Shown: positions 18,653-27,720, counted from the first letter of the stretch. The stretch: DNA of 61,484 bases from CAZFLY01 sp964519995 (GCA_964519995.1 CAZFLY010000007.1:1-61484), one strand, 5' to 3'. Notes: generated by a model from the letters alone, not told the origin. Numbers and translations are program-made.

Positions 18653-18705
18653 ATCTATCCGGCTTGACAATGAATACGAAATAAACGGACAAAGCGCATT
18701 TATTT
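18653..18705 (+). repeat. noncoding repeat, copy A (3' part)
   Basis: TCTATCCGGCTTG and GGACAAAGCGCATTTATT match 22074-22128 almost base for base. The copy runs over the stop codon of the glucan phosphorylase gene (18700-18702). Confidence 0.7.
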
Positions 18706-21309
18706 CGTGGTTGAGTTCTCCCATAGGATAAGGCCGAGTTCATACGGATTAATCAGGTCACGGTGCTTCGGAAGTACTCTGATAGCCACGCCATGCTGAC
18801 CTGTTTTTCTACAGCGCATCGAACCAACAAACCAGTGCTCGCCATCTTGTTCAGAGGTTTGCCCGTAATCCAGTCTCACAGCCGAACCATCATTGATATG
18901 GCCCCAGCTATCTACAGGTCCGTGATAAAGTTCAACTGCGACATCATGCGGTCTAACCTTGCCAAGCTTAACCAGGGCTCGGATGGTCAATTCTGAGCCG
19001 ACCTTTAACTGCGGACGTTTGGGATTTAGCCGTTCGTTAGCTTCACCATTATTGATCTGCATTATCACATCCCTGACGGCAAATTCGGGCCAGGCTTGTC
19101 TTATCTCAGACTTCCACCTAGAAATTTCGCGTGCCCTGGCCATAGCTTCCGCATTCAGGTACCGCCATCTGGCTGCTGCCGGATTGTAGAACCTCCGTGT
19201 ATACTCAGCCACCATCCTATGCGTGTTGAACCGAGGCGCTATCGACTTTATCGAGCTTTTCATTCTGCGTATCCAGAGCCGCGGCAGATTGTCGGCTGGC
19301 CTCGTGTAAAAAAGCGGAATAACTTCATTCTCCAGAATGTTGTACAATGCCTGTGACTCGACTATGTCCTGATATTCGGTATCATCGTAGATCTCACCTG
19401 ACCCGATAGCCCAGCCTCTTTCGGGTGTATAGCCCTCACACCACCACCCATCAATAGTGCTCATATTCAAAACGCCATTAATCGCTGCTTTCATACCGCT
19501 TGTGCCACTCGCTTCCATTGGTCGGCGAGGATTACTCAACCAAACATCAACGCCACTGACCAACACCCTGGCAACATCGATATCGTAGTCTTCCAAAAAT
19601 ACTATCCTGCGTCTGAGCTGATCCTGCGAGGCGAAGTGGATAATGTTACGAATGATATCCTTGCCCGCAGCATCTTTGGGATGCGCTTTACCAGCAAACA
19701 CGAGTTGCGTAGGTCGCTGAGGGTCGGTCAACAGCTTCACAAGCCGACTGCGATCTTTCAGCAATAAATCGCCCCTTTTGTAGCTGACAAACCTTCTGGC
19801 AAAGCCTATGGTCAACACCTCCGGGTCGAGGACGGTTTCTGCTCGATCCAACTCGGAGTGATAGGTGCCTCGGCGCTGCAATTGAACCTTAAGCCGACTG
19901 CGCGCAAAAATAATCAACTGCTCCTTGCAGCGTTGATGTGCACTCCAGAGTTGCTCGTCAGGAATCTGGTCAACATTATCCCAGATTGACTTGTCATTTG
20001 ACTGCTCAGACCACCCAGGTCCAAGATACCTTTCATATAAATTGTCCATCTCTTCAGAAAGCCAACTCTTTGTATGTACACCATTGGTGATCGATATAAT
20101 CGGCACTTCTTCGACAGGAAGACCCGGCCAAAGACCAGACCACATCTGACGTGACGTATGCCCGTGTAGCTTGCTCACACCGTTGACGTAGCCGCTAAGC
20201 TTGATAGCCAAAATAGCCATCTTAAATGGCTCATTATCATCGTCAGGAAGTATTCTACCCAACGCCAGGAATTGATTTCTATTGATTCCAAGATGAGGAA
20301 AATAGTTACCAAAATATTTATCCATCAGCTCAACACGAAAATCATCAAGTCCGGCTTTTACGGGCGTATGCATTGTAAAAACGCTACCAGCCCTTGTGGC
20401 TTCGATAGCTTCATCAAAAGTCATATTCTTATTACTTCGTAACTGGCGGATTCTTTCCAGCACCATAAAGGCAGCGTGCCCTTCATTCATATGGCAAATA
20501 GCAGGGGAAATATTCATAGCTGCTAGAGCCTTTAGGCCGCCGATCCCCAGCATAATTTCCTGACGGATTCTCAACTCACGGTCGCCGCCATAAAGACTGC
20601 TGGTAATCATACGATCTGCAGACGAGTTGGCTGGAATATTGGTATCCAGCAGATACAGCTTAGCCCGGCCGACCGAAACAGACCAGATTTGCGCCAACAC
20701 ACATCGGCCGGGGTACTCAACGCTGATCGTCAAAGGCCTGCCGCTATCTTTGCACACCAGCTTGATAGGCATATTGTGGACATCGTTTTCAATGTAAGCC
20801 TCTTGCTGCCAACCATCGATGTTCAAGTACTGGCGGAAATAACCTTTCTGATACAGCAGACCTACGCCGATCAGAGGCACACCAAGATCCGAGGCGCTTT
20901 TTAGGTGGTCACCAGCGAGAATTCCAAGACCGCCAGCGTAAACAGGAAGACACTCGTGAAGGCCAAATTCGGCACTAAAATATGCAATCATCGGCTCAGT
21001 GGCACGCGAACAGACTTTCTCAAACCAAGTGGGGCCGGTAAGGTACGAATTGAGTTTTTCAGTTGCCCGCTGCAGATCACGGATGAAACTTTGGTTCGTT
21101 GCAAGCGCTTCCAATTTAGCCTGTGAAACGCTGCCGAGAAGCTTGACCGGGTTGTGGCCAGAGGCTAACCACAGATTGCTGTCGATGCGCTTGAACAATT
21201 CCATAAAATCAGCGTTCCAAAGCCAAAACATATTCTTGACAATTGTCTGAAGGCCCTTCAAGGGGTCCGGCAGAGCTGGCAGAACAGTGAAGCTATGCAC
21301 ATTTGGCAT
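18700..21309 (-). CDS. glgP: alpha-glucan (glycogen/maltodextrin) phosphorylase
   Basis: The protein has 869 residues and is a GT35 phosphorylase that releases glucose-1-phosphate from alpha-1,4-glucans. It belongs to the alpha-glucan phosphorylase type with an N-terminal DUF3417 domain (LPDPLKGLQTIVKNMFWLW). The family segments AYFSAEFGLHECLPVYAGGL and HMNEGHAAF are present, and the PLP-site region reads EASGTSGMKAAING. GGAGAGG lies before ATG 21309. It is bracketed by the two copies of a noncoding repeat and is preceded by the terminator of a probable 6S RNA. Confidence 0.93.
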   Translation of the reverse strand: MPNVHSFTVLPALPDPLKGLQTIVKNMFWLWNADFMELFKRIDSNLWLASGHNPVKLLGSVSQAKLEALATNQSFIRDLQRATEKLNSYLTGPTWFEKVCSRATEPMIAYFSAEFGLHECLPVYAGGLGILAGDHLKSASDLGVPLIGVGLLYQKGYFRQYLNIDGWQQEAYIENDVHNMPIKLVCKDSGRPLTISVEYPGRCVLAQIWSVSVGRAKLYLLDTNIPANSSADRMITSSLYGGDRELRIRQEIMLGIGGLKALAAMNISPAICHMNEGHAAFMVLERIRQLRSNKNMTFDEAIEATRAGSVFTMHTPVKAGLDDFRVELMDKYFGNYFPHLGINRNQFLALGRILPDDDNEPFKMAILAIKLSGYVNGVSKLHGHTSRQMWSGLWPGLPVEEVPIISITNGVHTKSWLSEEMDNLYERYLGPGWSEQSNDKSIWDNVDQIPDEQLWSAHQRCKEQLIIFARSRLKVQLQRRGTYHSELDRAETVLDPEVLTIGFARRFVSYKRGDLLLKDRSRLVKLLTDPQRPTQLVFAGKAHPKDAAGKDIIRNIIHFASQDQLRRRIVFLEDYDIDVARVLVSGVDVWLSNPRRPMEASGTSGMKAAINGVLNMSTIDGWWCEGYTPERGWAIGSGEIYDDTEYQDIVESQALYNILENEVIPLFYTRPADNLPRLWIRRMKSSIKSIAPRFNTHRMVAEYTRRFYNPAAARWRYLNAEAMARAREISRWKSEIRQAWPEFAVRDVIMQINNGEANERLNPKRPQLKVGSELTIRALVKLGKVRPHDVAVELYHGPVDSWGHINDGSAVRLDYGQTSEQDGEHWFVGSMRCRKTGQHGVAIRVLPKHRDLINPYELGLILWENSTTK

Positions 21310-21491
21310 TTGTGCCTCTCCAAAATGTAAGTGTTTTATCTACAAACACTAATAGATCATCACTAACTGTTTTTTCATCAATTTAATCGGCAAATACGCT
21401 CTAAAGCTTAACAGTAAAAAAACCCTGCAAATGAGTGATTTGACATGCTTTGTAGGTCCTATATTTATTGATTCCAATAAGCTAAGAGTTG

Positions 21492-21527
21492 AAAAAATAA
21501 AAAGGCCTGCATCACACAGGCCTTTTT
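21492..21527 (-). terminator. intrinsic terminator after the 6S-like RNA
   Basis: A perfect 11-bp stem AAAAAGGCCTG/CAGGCCTTTTT (21499-21527, 7-base loop) is followed on the minus strand by ATTTTTTC. The A/T ends would let it work in both directions. It ends the RNA at 21535-21733 and insulates glgP. Confidence 0.85.
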
Positions 21528-21534
21528 ATTAATT

Positions 21535-21733
21535 GCTGGCTTACCTCCACTGGTGCCGTAAGAAAGGATTTTGAAAAGAACCCATTATTTCCAAGTGGGC
21601 AATCGTTGCTTGTGTCCGAAAGTCCTATCGAGTAGGCATTTCCGGTCCGTCAAGGCCTGATTTCCCTGAGTATGGGTATCGGTTCTTTCAAACGTCCACT
21701 TTCTTTACGAACACCGCAGGGGTCAGCCTGCAA
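21535..21733 (-). ncRNA. ssrS: probable 6S RNA
   Basis: The roughly 195-nt minus-strand transcript folds by eye into one long rod. A closing helix runs from TTGCAGGCTGACC with GGTAAGCCAGCAA through GGTGTTCGTAAAGAAAG with CTTTCTTACGGCACC, a second helix pairs TTTGAAAGAACC with GGGTTCTTTTCAAA, and the rod ends in a small CCTA/TAGG hairpin. The 5' UGUUCG near the closing stem and the rod with internal openings match 6S RNA, which sequesters sigma-70 RNA polymerase. A promoter lies immediately upstream and a strong terminator downstream. No covariance search was run. Confidence 0.65.
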
Positions 21734-21739
21734 TATTCC

Positions 21740-21768
21740 CTTCTATCAAATCTAAGGCAAAAAGTCAA
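21740..21768 (-). promoter_or_regulatory. sigma-70-like promoter of the 6S-like RNA
   Basis: On the minus strand TTGACT (21768-21763) and TAGAAG (21745-21740) are 17 bases apart, placing the transcript start near 21733. Confidence 0.6.
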
Positions 21769-21920
21769 GACAATACCGGCGAACCCGGACGGCTATTCCG
21801 GCTCTTCCAGCCTTGATCTATATATATCTTTCGACCCCTCAGACGACTTTTCTAAAGGCAAATTTAAAATTGAATAATCAAAAAGATAGCTCCTACCATG
21901 CCGGTAATGGCTAAACACAA

Positions 21921-22128
21921 ATAATACCAATCATAGAAAGAATATGCTCTGCTACTCGGCAATTAACCGAATAAATAACCCAACGACAGATAACCCCCTT
22001 GCTTCCTTCGGAAGAAGGATAGGGAGCAAGACGAGGCAGCAGGCGAAAGCAAGAATGGGGGCTAAATACAGGAATCTATCCGGCTTGGTAATGAATACCA
22101 AATAAACGGACAAAGCGCATTTATTTTA
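21921..22128 (+). repeat. noncoding repeat, copy B (uninterrupted)
   Basis: This is the intact version of the repeat at 18290-18705, in the same orientation. It reads from ATACCAATCATAGAAAG through CCCAACGACAGATAACCCCC, AAGACGAGGCAGCAGG and ATGGGGGCTAAATACAGG to GGACAAAGCGCATTTATT. CCCCC near 21995 and ATGGGGG near 22055 are inverted. It occupies most of the space between the 6S-like RNA promoter and the RRM gene; I see nothing in 21770-21920. Confidence 0.75.
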
Positions 22129-22251
22129 TATGATCCGTATAAGATTCTATTTGCCCGCGAAGTATGAAACCATTTCGGCAAGTCAAACGAACCACGAGCA
22201 TGCCAATGGGCGAATTTCCGTTATGAGTTCTTTATATCTGAGTGATGTTTA

Positions 22252-22548
22252 TCAGAAGCGCCGCCTTCTATCACCGCCACTTCCCCCTTCTCGCCGACGT
22301 TGTTCTGTGCGGGGTCGAGCCTCATCAACAGTAACACTTCGTCCCTTCACAGTTTTGCCGCTCAGACCGGTAATCGCAGCCTGGGCTTCACTTCGGGATG
22401 GCATTTCCACAAACGCGAATCCTCTTGACTCGCCACTAAACCTGTCCTTTACAATATTGATGGACTCGACCTGTCCAAAAGCCTCAAAAGCCTGGCGCAG
22501 GTCCACCTCGGTCGCATCATGCGATAAATTGCCTACATAGATGTTCAC
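22252..22548 (-). CDS. RRM-domain RNA-binding protein
   Basis: A single RNA-recognition motif of about 80 residues, with RNP2 (IYVGNL) at the N-terminus and RNP1 (RGFAFVEM) in the middle, then an Arg/Gly-rich tail (EQRRREGGSGGDRRRRF). This is the small bacterial/cyanobacterial Rbp architecture, often linked to cold adaptation and RNA handling. The start is GTG 22548 with AAAGGAAA upstream. No operon partners are seen, and about 190 bases of apparent leader separate it from the pheT-tail fragment. Confidence 0.9.
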   Translation of the reverse strand: MNIYVGNLSHDATEVDLRQAFEAFGQVESINIVKDRFSGESRGFAFVEMPSRSEAQAAITGLSGKTVKGRSVTVDEARPRTEQRRREGGSGGDRRRRF

Positions 22549-22738
22549 TTGGCTTTCCTTTTCTTAAAGCTTGACTATAAAAAATCATCCCGGAATTCCG
22601 GCCCTTATTGCTCATCGCTAATAACGGCTTTACGCTTAAAACGGCACTATCTCCGCAATATGGCTGATTTTTCTTACTATGTCAACCAATTTTCCTAATC
22701 TTTTTACTACTTATCGGCCCATCGTCACGCAATACACG

Positions 22739-23050
22739 CTACACAGTCCGTAACTCAACTGCCACCAACTTACTGAGATTTTTCACGATGTCGGCCTGAA
22801 AACCGTCGACCACCTCATGGATCAGTGTACCGTCTTCATCCCTAAATCGCAGTGAAAGGGTGACACTTTTGTTGCCGGAGGGGATACCTTTTCCACGGTA
22901 TATGCCGACAAACTGGATGTCTTCAAGTTCAGGTGAGGCTTTGCTTCTGACGGCCTCACTAATATCAGCCCAGCAGATTCCTTCGCCCACAACATCAGGG
23001 AAACGTGTTTCTGAGCAAGCCACCAGGCCTTACGGCACCGCCGTAAGTTC
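22739..23050 (-). pseudogene. orphan 3' end of a pheT gene (FDX-ACB domain)
   Basis: From WADISEAV to the stop this frame matches the end of the complete PheT at 24810-26825, at about 56 of 77 residues by hand alignment. The shared core is IQFVGIYRGK, KSVTLSLRFRDEDGTL and a final LRT. Upstream, ETRFPDVV corresponds to PheT RFPAIERDLSIVV with about seven residues missing, and before that an in-frame TAA interrupts a weakly similar FEL stretch. Homology starts right after the stop of the neighbouring LamG gene. It is a diverged, truncated copy with no start signal. Confidence 0.8.
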
Positions 23051-23054
23051 AAAT

Positions 23055-24564
23055 TCATGGACTCTCACTAACCAGCCAGTTGTCGGCCATGATAGCTAAA
23101 TCCCGTAAGTCGACGCGGCCGTCCCGACTGGCATCGCCAGGAATGAGACTTTGCTCGTACCTGAGAACCTGCGAAGCCGTGTAAAATCGCTCGTACACCT
23201 CTGCCGGCGTCAGTGCCCTGCTATACATACGCACTTCATCGATCCTGTAGGGTGTAGAGCGGAAGAGCGGCGTGTCCCCGGCCGGAACAGGTCCCCCAAT
23301 AGTAGTGGGATTAGTATGCGTCAGCACTGTGACATGGTCCTTCGACGCCCACAGCGTACCGTCGATGTATGAGCAGATCCGCTGGCCATCATATGTGCCT
23401 ACCACGTGATACCACCGCCGCGCTTCGAATTCCGGCTGATGTTCACACGATGCCTCTTCGCCAAGTACGGCAAAACCAAACCGTAAGGGATCGTCAGAGT
23501 CGTGAAGGCCCGCAGTAAGCTTATAGACTTCGCCCTTCTCAATTAGGGGAATGGTCACAAACGCACCCTCCGGCACGCCCTCAAAGCTGACCCAGGCTGA
23601 GACCGTTATCTGGCCTGTGGCGACAGTTTCCACGGTGACGTCCTCGATACTCACATAGTCGTCACCGTCGAACTCAAGTGCCATGCCAGGAATGTTAATT
23701 GGAGTGGCCATATGACAAGGATCGCCGATTTTCGCTCCGTGATGTACGTTTCCTGACACATCATGGAGTAGTTCACCTTCACCTTCGTAAACTGGATAGT
23801 ATGCGACCAGGCCGTTTTCACCTATGAGGCTAACCTGCACATCGTCATAGGCTTCGAGCTCGCCGTCAGAGGCCGTCAGACGCAGCACATAGGTGCCGTA
23901 CTCATAGAACGTCGCAACTACGAGATAACTACTATCAGGATCCTTCAGGTCCATCCTGCCGTCGTCCACATCAACGTCGCCCGGGCCACTGACCACGCTC
24001 CACTCGACCGTCATCTGGCCTGAGGGGTCTGGCAGGCCGTCGTCCGTGACACTGCCAACAAGCGGTACAGGATAAGGAATCGGTATCGGCACGGGTGTAC
24101 CGAAGACATGGATCGTGACCGGCATTAACAACCGGCGGATTATTTATGAGATCATGAAGCTGCCAGAACTTGTTGCCGGTTAGGGTCTTGTCGTACAAAG
24201 GATACGCATATTGAATCCAGTTACTCTCTTTAACCGTCCCACTGACCGTAGTCGCATTCACAAATACATAGCCTGATAAGGGCTCCGGGACTATTATGTT
24301 GTAGAACTCGTAAACAGGAACATCCGGAACCTCCAGCCCATACCCTCCAGTTGAATCCGTGGCGGTGCTCACGAGAAGAATTCCTCGTTCACCAGAATCG
24401 TTGGAGCCATACAGCCCGACCGTTACGCCCTCAAGCGGCGTGCTTTGATCTCCCACTTCTCCTTCGTAGATGCGTCCCGAGAGACCGTCCTGACCATTCG
24501 CCACGCTTCTACTTGCACTAATTATCAAAGCTAAAAGCAATAAATATGATATCTTAGTTTTCAT
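23055..24564 (-). pseudogene. secreted PKD-like / LamG / dockerin-like protein, split by a frameshift
   Basis: The first frame begins at ATG 24564 (GGAGG upstream) with a signal peptide, a Cna/SdrD-like beta-sandwich (YEGEVGDQSTPLEGVTVGLYG) and INNPPVVNAGHDP, the usual entry of a PKD-like domain. It then turns into junk. The next frame picks up with PVPLVGSVTDDGLPDPSG, completes the PKD-like domain, and continues with a LamG/concanavalin domain (about 200 residues, SGNVHHG to YRIDEVRMYSRALTP) and a dockerin-like GDASRDGRVDLRDLAIMADNW. The break lies at about 24100-24125. It is either a recent pseudogene or a base-calling error. It sits between pheT and the orphan pheT tail. Confidence 0.75.
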
Positions 24565-24809
24565 CTTGTTAGTCCTCCACAAATGGCTAATATTTCACGG
24601 CGCACAGTTTGCGCACCATTATTTGGCTATTGAATTTCGCAGAATTGCACTCGTAACTTCACCCTTTTCCACGGCGACCCTGCCTCTCACAAAAACGCTT
24701 AACTCTGGGATTATAGGGCTTGAGAATCCGCTGTCAACCGATTTGTGAAAAAAACGAGAAGAGTATGAAATAACCGATCAACGCCGCTAAACCTATAATA
24801 TGGCGGGAA

Positions 24810-26825
24810 TCAACCGGTTCGCAGTTTTGCCCCGATGGATTTTGCCAGGCTCTCCACTATTTTAGCCTGGAAGCTGTCGACAGTTTCGTGAGTCAGTGTG
24901 CCGTCTTCGTCTCTGAAACGCAAAGATAAAGTGACGCTCTTTTTGCCGGATGGAATTGACTTGCCGCGATATATCCCGACAAACTGAATATTTTCTAACT
25001 TACCAAGTGCTTTGCTATTAACGGCCTCAGCAATATCAGCCCAGCGAACCGTCTCATTCACAACAATCGAAAGGTCCCGTTCAATCGCTGGAAACCGTGG
25101 GATTGGCCTGACACTTATTGGGCCTTTCTGCAGAGATGCAAGTTGCTCAAAGTCCAGCTCCGCCCCGCATGGCGCCACATCCTTGAAATCAAACTTATCC
25201 ATCACCGCTTGCGAAAAAATTCCTGCCGAACCTATGACCTGCTCATTGACCAGAATCTCAGCGCCCACCTCGGCCCATTTCACATTGGTTGGATTGAAAA
25301 TAATCGAGATATTCCTATCAATACTTCTGACAAGACCTTCAATCACGCCCCGCAAGTCTCTGAATTCACTATCACATACGAAGGCCAAGTTAGCTTTTTC
25401 AGTTGGCAGAGCATCCTTTCGACCTGCCGGCACAAATGAATCAGCAATCTCAAAAATCCGGCACGGTCTATTCTTGACATTAAGATTCGTTTTTAACACT
25501 CCCAGCAAAGAACCAAGAAGGCTCTGGCGAAGTATATTCGCACCTTTCCTGGTGACATCGCTTACGCTCAAATGCTCAGTGATACTGCCGCCGGCAAAAA
25601 GCTGGGCTACAGAATTATCGACAAAACCGACGTTGATAGTCTCGTAAAAGCCACAGCCGTTGAGATATCTTATAACCGACTGGGTAAGCTGATGACGAAG
25701 ATCGGCTGGGACGGCTTCAATTTCAATCTTGCGCCTGGTAGGCACCTTATCGTAACCATGTACGCGTGCCACCTCTTCGATCAGGTCAGCCTCACGATAA
25801 ACATCACTTCGCCATGAAGGGACCGTACAAACCGCTGAATCACCGTTAAGCTTCGGCTCGAAACCCAAAGCCGACAAAATGCGCACTACCTCTTTGGTAG
25901 ATACCTTAATCCCAAGCAGCTTGTTAAGACGAGGCAGCCTCAATGTCACCTGTTTTGGAGCAGGCTTTTTGGGATAAATATCTACGATACCCTTTGCTAC
26001 CTTGCCGCCGGCAACCTGAGTGATAAGCTGGCAAGTTCTGGCCGATGCCCAATCTATATTCTCGATGTCAACTGTGCGCTCGAAACGAAAAGCCGCCTCT
26101 GAAGGCAGTGCAAGTTTGCGAGAGGTTGTACGTACGCTTACAGGGTCAAAATATGCGTCCTCCAGCAGGATCGCTGTTGTTGAGTCGTTAACTTCGGTTT
26201 CCAAACCACCCATGACCCCGGCAATCGCTACCGTCCTGCGATTGTCGGCAATAATAAGCATGTTGGGATCGAGATCACATTGAGTACCATCGATGCTCAC
26301 TATTCGCTCACCTGCGATGGCTCGCCTGACTATTATTTTGCCGTCGGCAATCCTGGCATAATCGAAGGCATGTGGCGGCTGACCTGTCTCCATCATCGCG
26401 TAGTTGGTTGCATCAACTACGTTGCTGACACTTCGCAGGCCAACCGCTTCGAGGCGTTTCCGCATCCAATCGGGCGATGGCCCAATCTTGACACCTTCGA
26501 TAATGCGAGCGGTGTATCGGCCACACAACTCAGGTTCGACAATCTCAACACTGGCAAGTTCGCTTACATTCTTTTCTGACTCGTCCAATTTGACCTTCGG
26601 CATCCTTAGCTCTTTGCCGGTCGCAACAGCCAATTCACGGGCAATGCTAATATAGCTCAAGCAGTCCCCACGATTGCTGGTCACCTCCACATCAATAACA
26701 GCATCGTCGCCCAGATATTCTATGCCTTCGCATGGAAGACCCAAGTTGCTTAATATCTCTGCGGTTTGCTCGGCTGTAAGGCCGGTCTCGATATAATCAT
26801 TTAGCCAACTTAATAGAATCTTCAT
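24810..26825 (-). CDS. pheT: phenylalanine--tRNA ligase beta subunit
   Basis: The protein has 671 residues and is the beta subunit of the alpha2/beta2 PheRS. The order is B1 core start (LLSWLNDYIE), then directly IDVEVTSNRGDCLSYISIARELA, B3/B4 editing region (VVDATNYAMMETGQPPHAFD), B5 domain (TLRLPRLNKLLGI, SWRSDVYREADLIEEVARVHGYD), core, and C-terminal FDX-ACB anticodon-binding domain. The OB-fold tRNA-binding (EMAP-like) insertion usual at about residues 40-150 is absent, which explains the short length. pheS is not adjacent. A diverged copy of its 3' end lies at 22739-23050. Confidence 0.95.
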   Translation of the reverse strand: MKILLSWLNDYIETGLTAEQTAEILSNLGLPCEGIEYLGDDAVIDVEVTSNRGDCLSYISIARELAVATGKELRMPKVKLDESEKNVSELASVEIVEPELCGRYTARIIEGVKIGPSPDWMRKRLEAVGLRSVSNVVDATNYAMMETGQPPHAFDYARIADGKIIVRRAIAGERIVSIDGTQCDLDPNMLIIADNRRTVAIAGVMGGLETEVNDSTTAILLEDAYFDPVSVRTTSRKLALPSEAAFRFERTVDIENIDWASARTCQLITQVAGGKVAKGIVDIYPKKPAPKQVTLRLPRLNKLLGIKVSTKEVVRILSALGFEPKLNGDSAVCTVPSWRSDVYREADLIEEVARVHGYDKVPTRRKIEIEAVPADLRHQLTQSVIRYLNGCGFYETINVGFVDNSVAQLFAGGSITEHLSVSDVTRKGANILRQSLLGSLLGVLKTNLNVKNRPCRIFEIADSFVPAGRKDALPTEKANLAFVCDSEFRDLRGVIEGLVRSIDRNISIIFNPTNVKWAEVGAEILVNEQVIGSAGIFSQAVMDKFDFKDVAPCGAELDFEQLASLQKGPISVRPIPRFPAIERDLSIVVNETVRWADIAEAVNSKALGKLENIQFVGIYRGKSIPSGKKSVTLSLRFRDEDGTLTHETVDSFQAKIVESLAKSIGAKLRTG

Positions 26826-27005
26826 ATCAGCACCGGAAAAGAAAAAGTGATAAAATCGATAACAACTTTATCTTCGCAGGGCGCTGCTGTCAACGCTGCA
26901 AAAGGGCCACGCTTAGAAAAACAGGCGAATTAGGGCTTTTGTGTTGCTGTTTGCGCCTTATAATATGGCGGTCAAAATGCGATAAGTTTGTTTACGGAGC
27001 AAGCT

Positions 27006-27413
27006 ATGGTAAAGTCCAAGTTATTGGCACTGCCGATTGTCTTCACAGTTATTGGCTCAATGCTCGCAGGCTGCGTTGAGCGCAAGCTGACAATCAACAC
27101 CCAGCCGCAGGGAGCGCTAGTGCTGTTGAACGATGAGGAAATTGGTTTGTCACCGGTAACCGTTTCCTTCGAGTGGTACGGCGATTACAATGTCAGAATA
27201 ACCAAGGAAGGCTACGAAACGCTAAATACCCACCGCGAGTTAAAAGCACCATGGTACGACCAATTTCCGTTCGATTTCTTCGCCATGCTAAATCCAAAGA
27301 GAACCGTCGATTCGTATGAATGGACATTTGAACTTGCTCTGCAAAAGGAGCCAACCAGAGAAGAGCTAATCCAGAACGCACAAGAGCTAAAGGAACAGCT
27401 TAACAGCGAGTGA
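27006..27413 (+). CDS. PEGA-domain lipoprotein
   Basis: The protein has 135 residues. A signal peptide ends in a lipobox with Cys23 (SMLAGC). A PEGA domain follows (LTINTQPQGALVLLNDEEIGLSPVTV, then YNVRITKEGYET), a small surface-associated beta domain. The C-terminus is a charged helix (REELIQNAQELKEQL). CGGAGC before ATG 27006 fixes the start. It is divergent from pheT. A diverged copy of its C-terminal helix lies at 27639-27720. Confidence 0.85.
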   Translation: MVKSKLLALPIVFTVIGSMLAGCVERKLTINTQPQGALVLLNDEEIGLSPVTVSFEWYGDYNVRITKEGYETLNTHRELKAPWYDQFPFDFFAMLNPKRTVDSYEWTFELALQKEPTREELIQNAQELKEQLNSE

Positions 27414-27419
27414 CATTGA

Positions 27420-27656
27420 TTTTGGTCGGCTGCGATTCCGGGAGCGGGTCTGGTCACGATGGTCATTGTGTTAAAGGCAGTGAATCTGCTGTTGGAGGGA
27501 ATTGGGATGATTTTAGCTGTTGACAGGCTTTTGGATATGCTGCGAACAGCTGTTAATGTATGGGGCGACTCTTGTGGAGCAGCCGTAGTCGCACGATTGG
27601 AAGGCGAACAATTAGACCAGGTAGCCCTCATCAACAACCGAGCAGAGAAGAACTAA
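27420..27656 (+). pseudogene. C-terminal fragment of a dicarboxylate/amino-acid:cation symporter (SDF family)
   Basis: The readable frame SAAIPGAGLVTMVIVL, then LEGIGMILAVDRLLDMLRTA and NVWGDSCGAAVVARLEGE, is the last ~75 residues of a GltP/DctA-type sodium/proton-coupled symporter, covering the conserved helix 8 region. The other ~330 residues, including all earlier helices, are missing. Homology begins about seven bases after the PEGA gene stop. It cannot be a working transporter. It is immediately followed by, and overlaps, a second PEGA-protein tail. Confidence 0.8.
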
Positions 27657-27720
27657 TACAAAATGCTGAAGAATTTGAGAAACAATTTTCAACCACGTAT
27701 TTAACAGTAAGCATAACCTG
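27639..27720 (+). pseudogene. diverged duplicate of the PEGA lipoprotein gene's 3' end
   Basis: In one frame this reads SREELIQNAEEFEKQFS and continues to a stop at about 27720. It matches the PEGA protein C-terminus TREELIQNAQELKEQLNS at 10 of 14 core positions. Most base differences are at third codon positions, so both tails evolved as coding sequence before this one was orphaned. No start or PEGA domain accompanies it. Confidence 0.65.

Noticed and set aside
18700..21309. glgP as cargo of a composite transposon
   Set aside because: The flanking repeats are noncoding, in direct orientation, and have no transposase; only bracketing by repeats can be stated.
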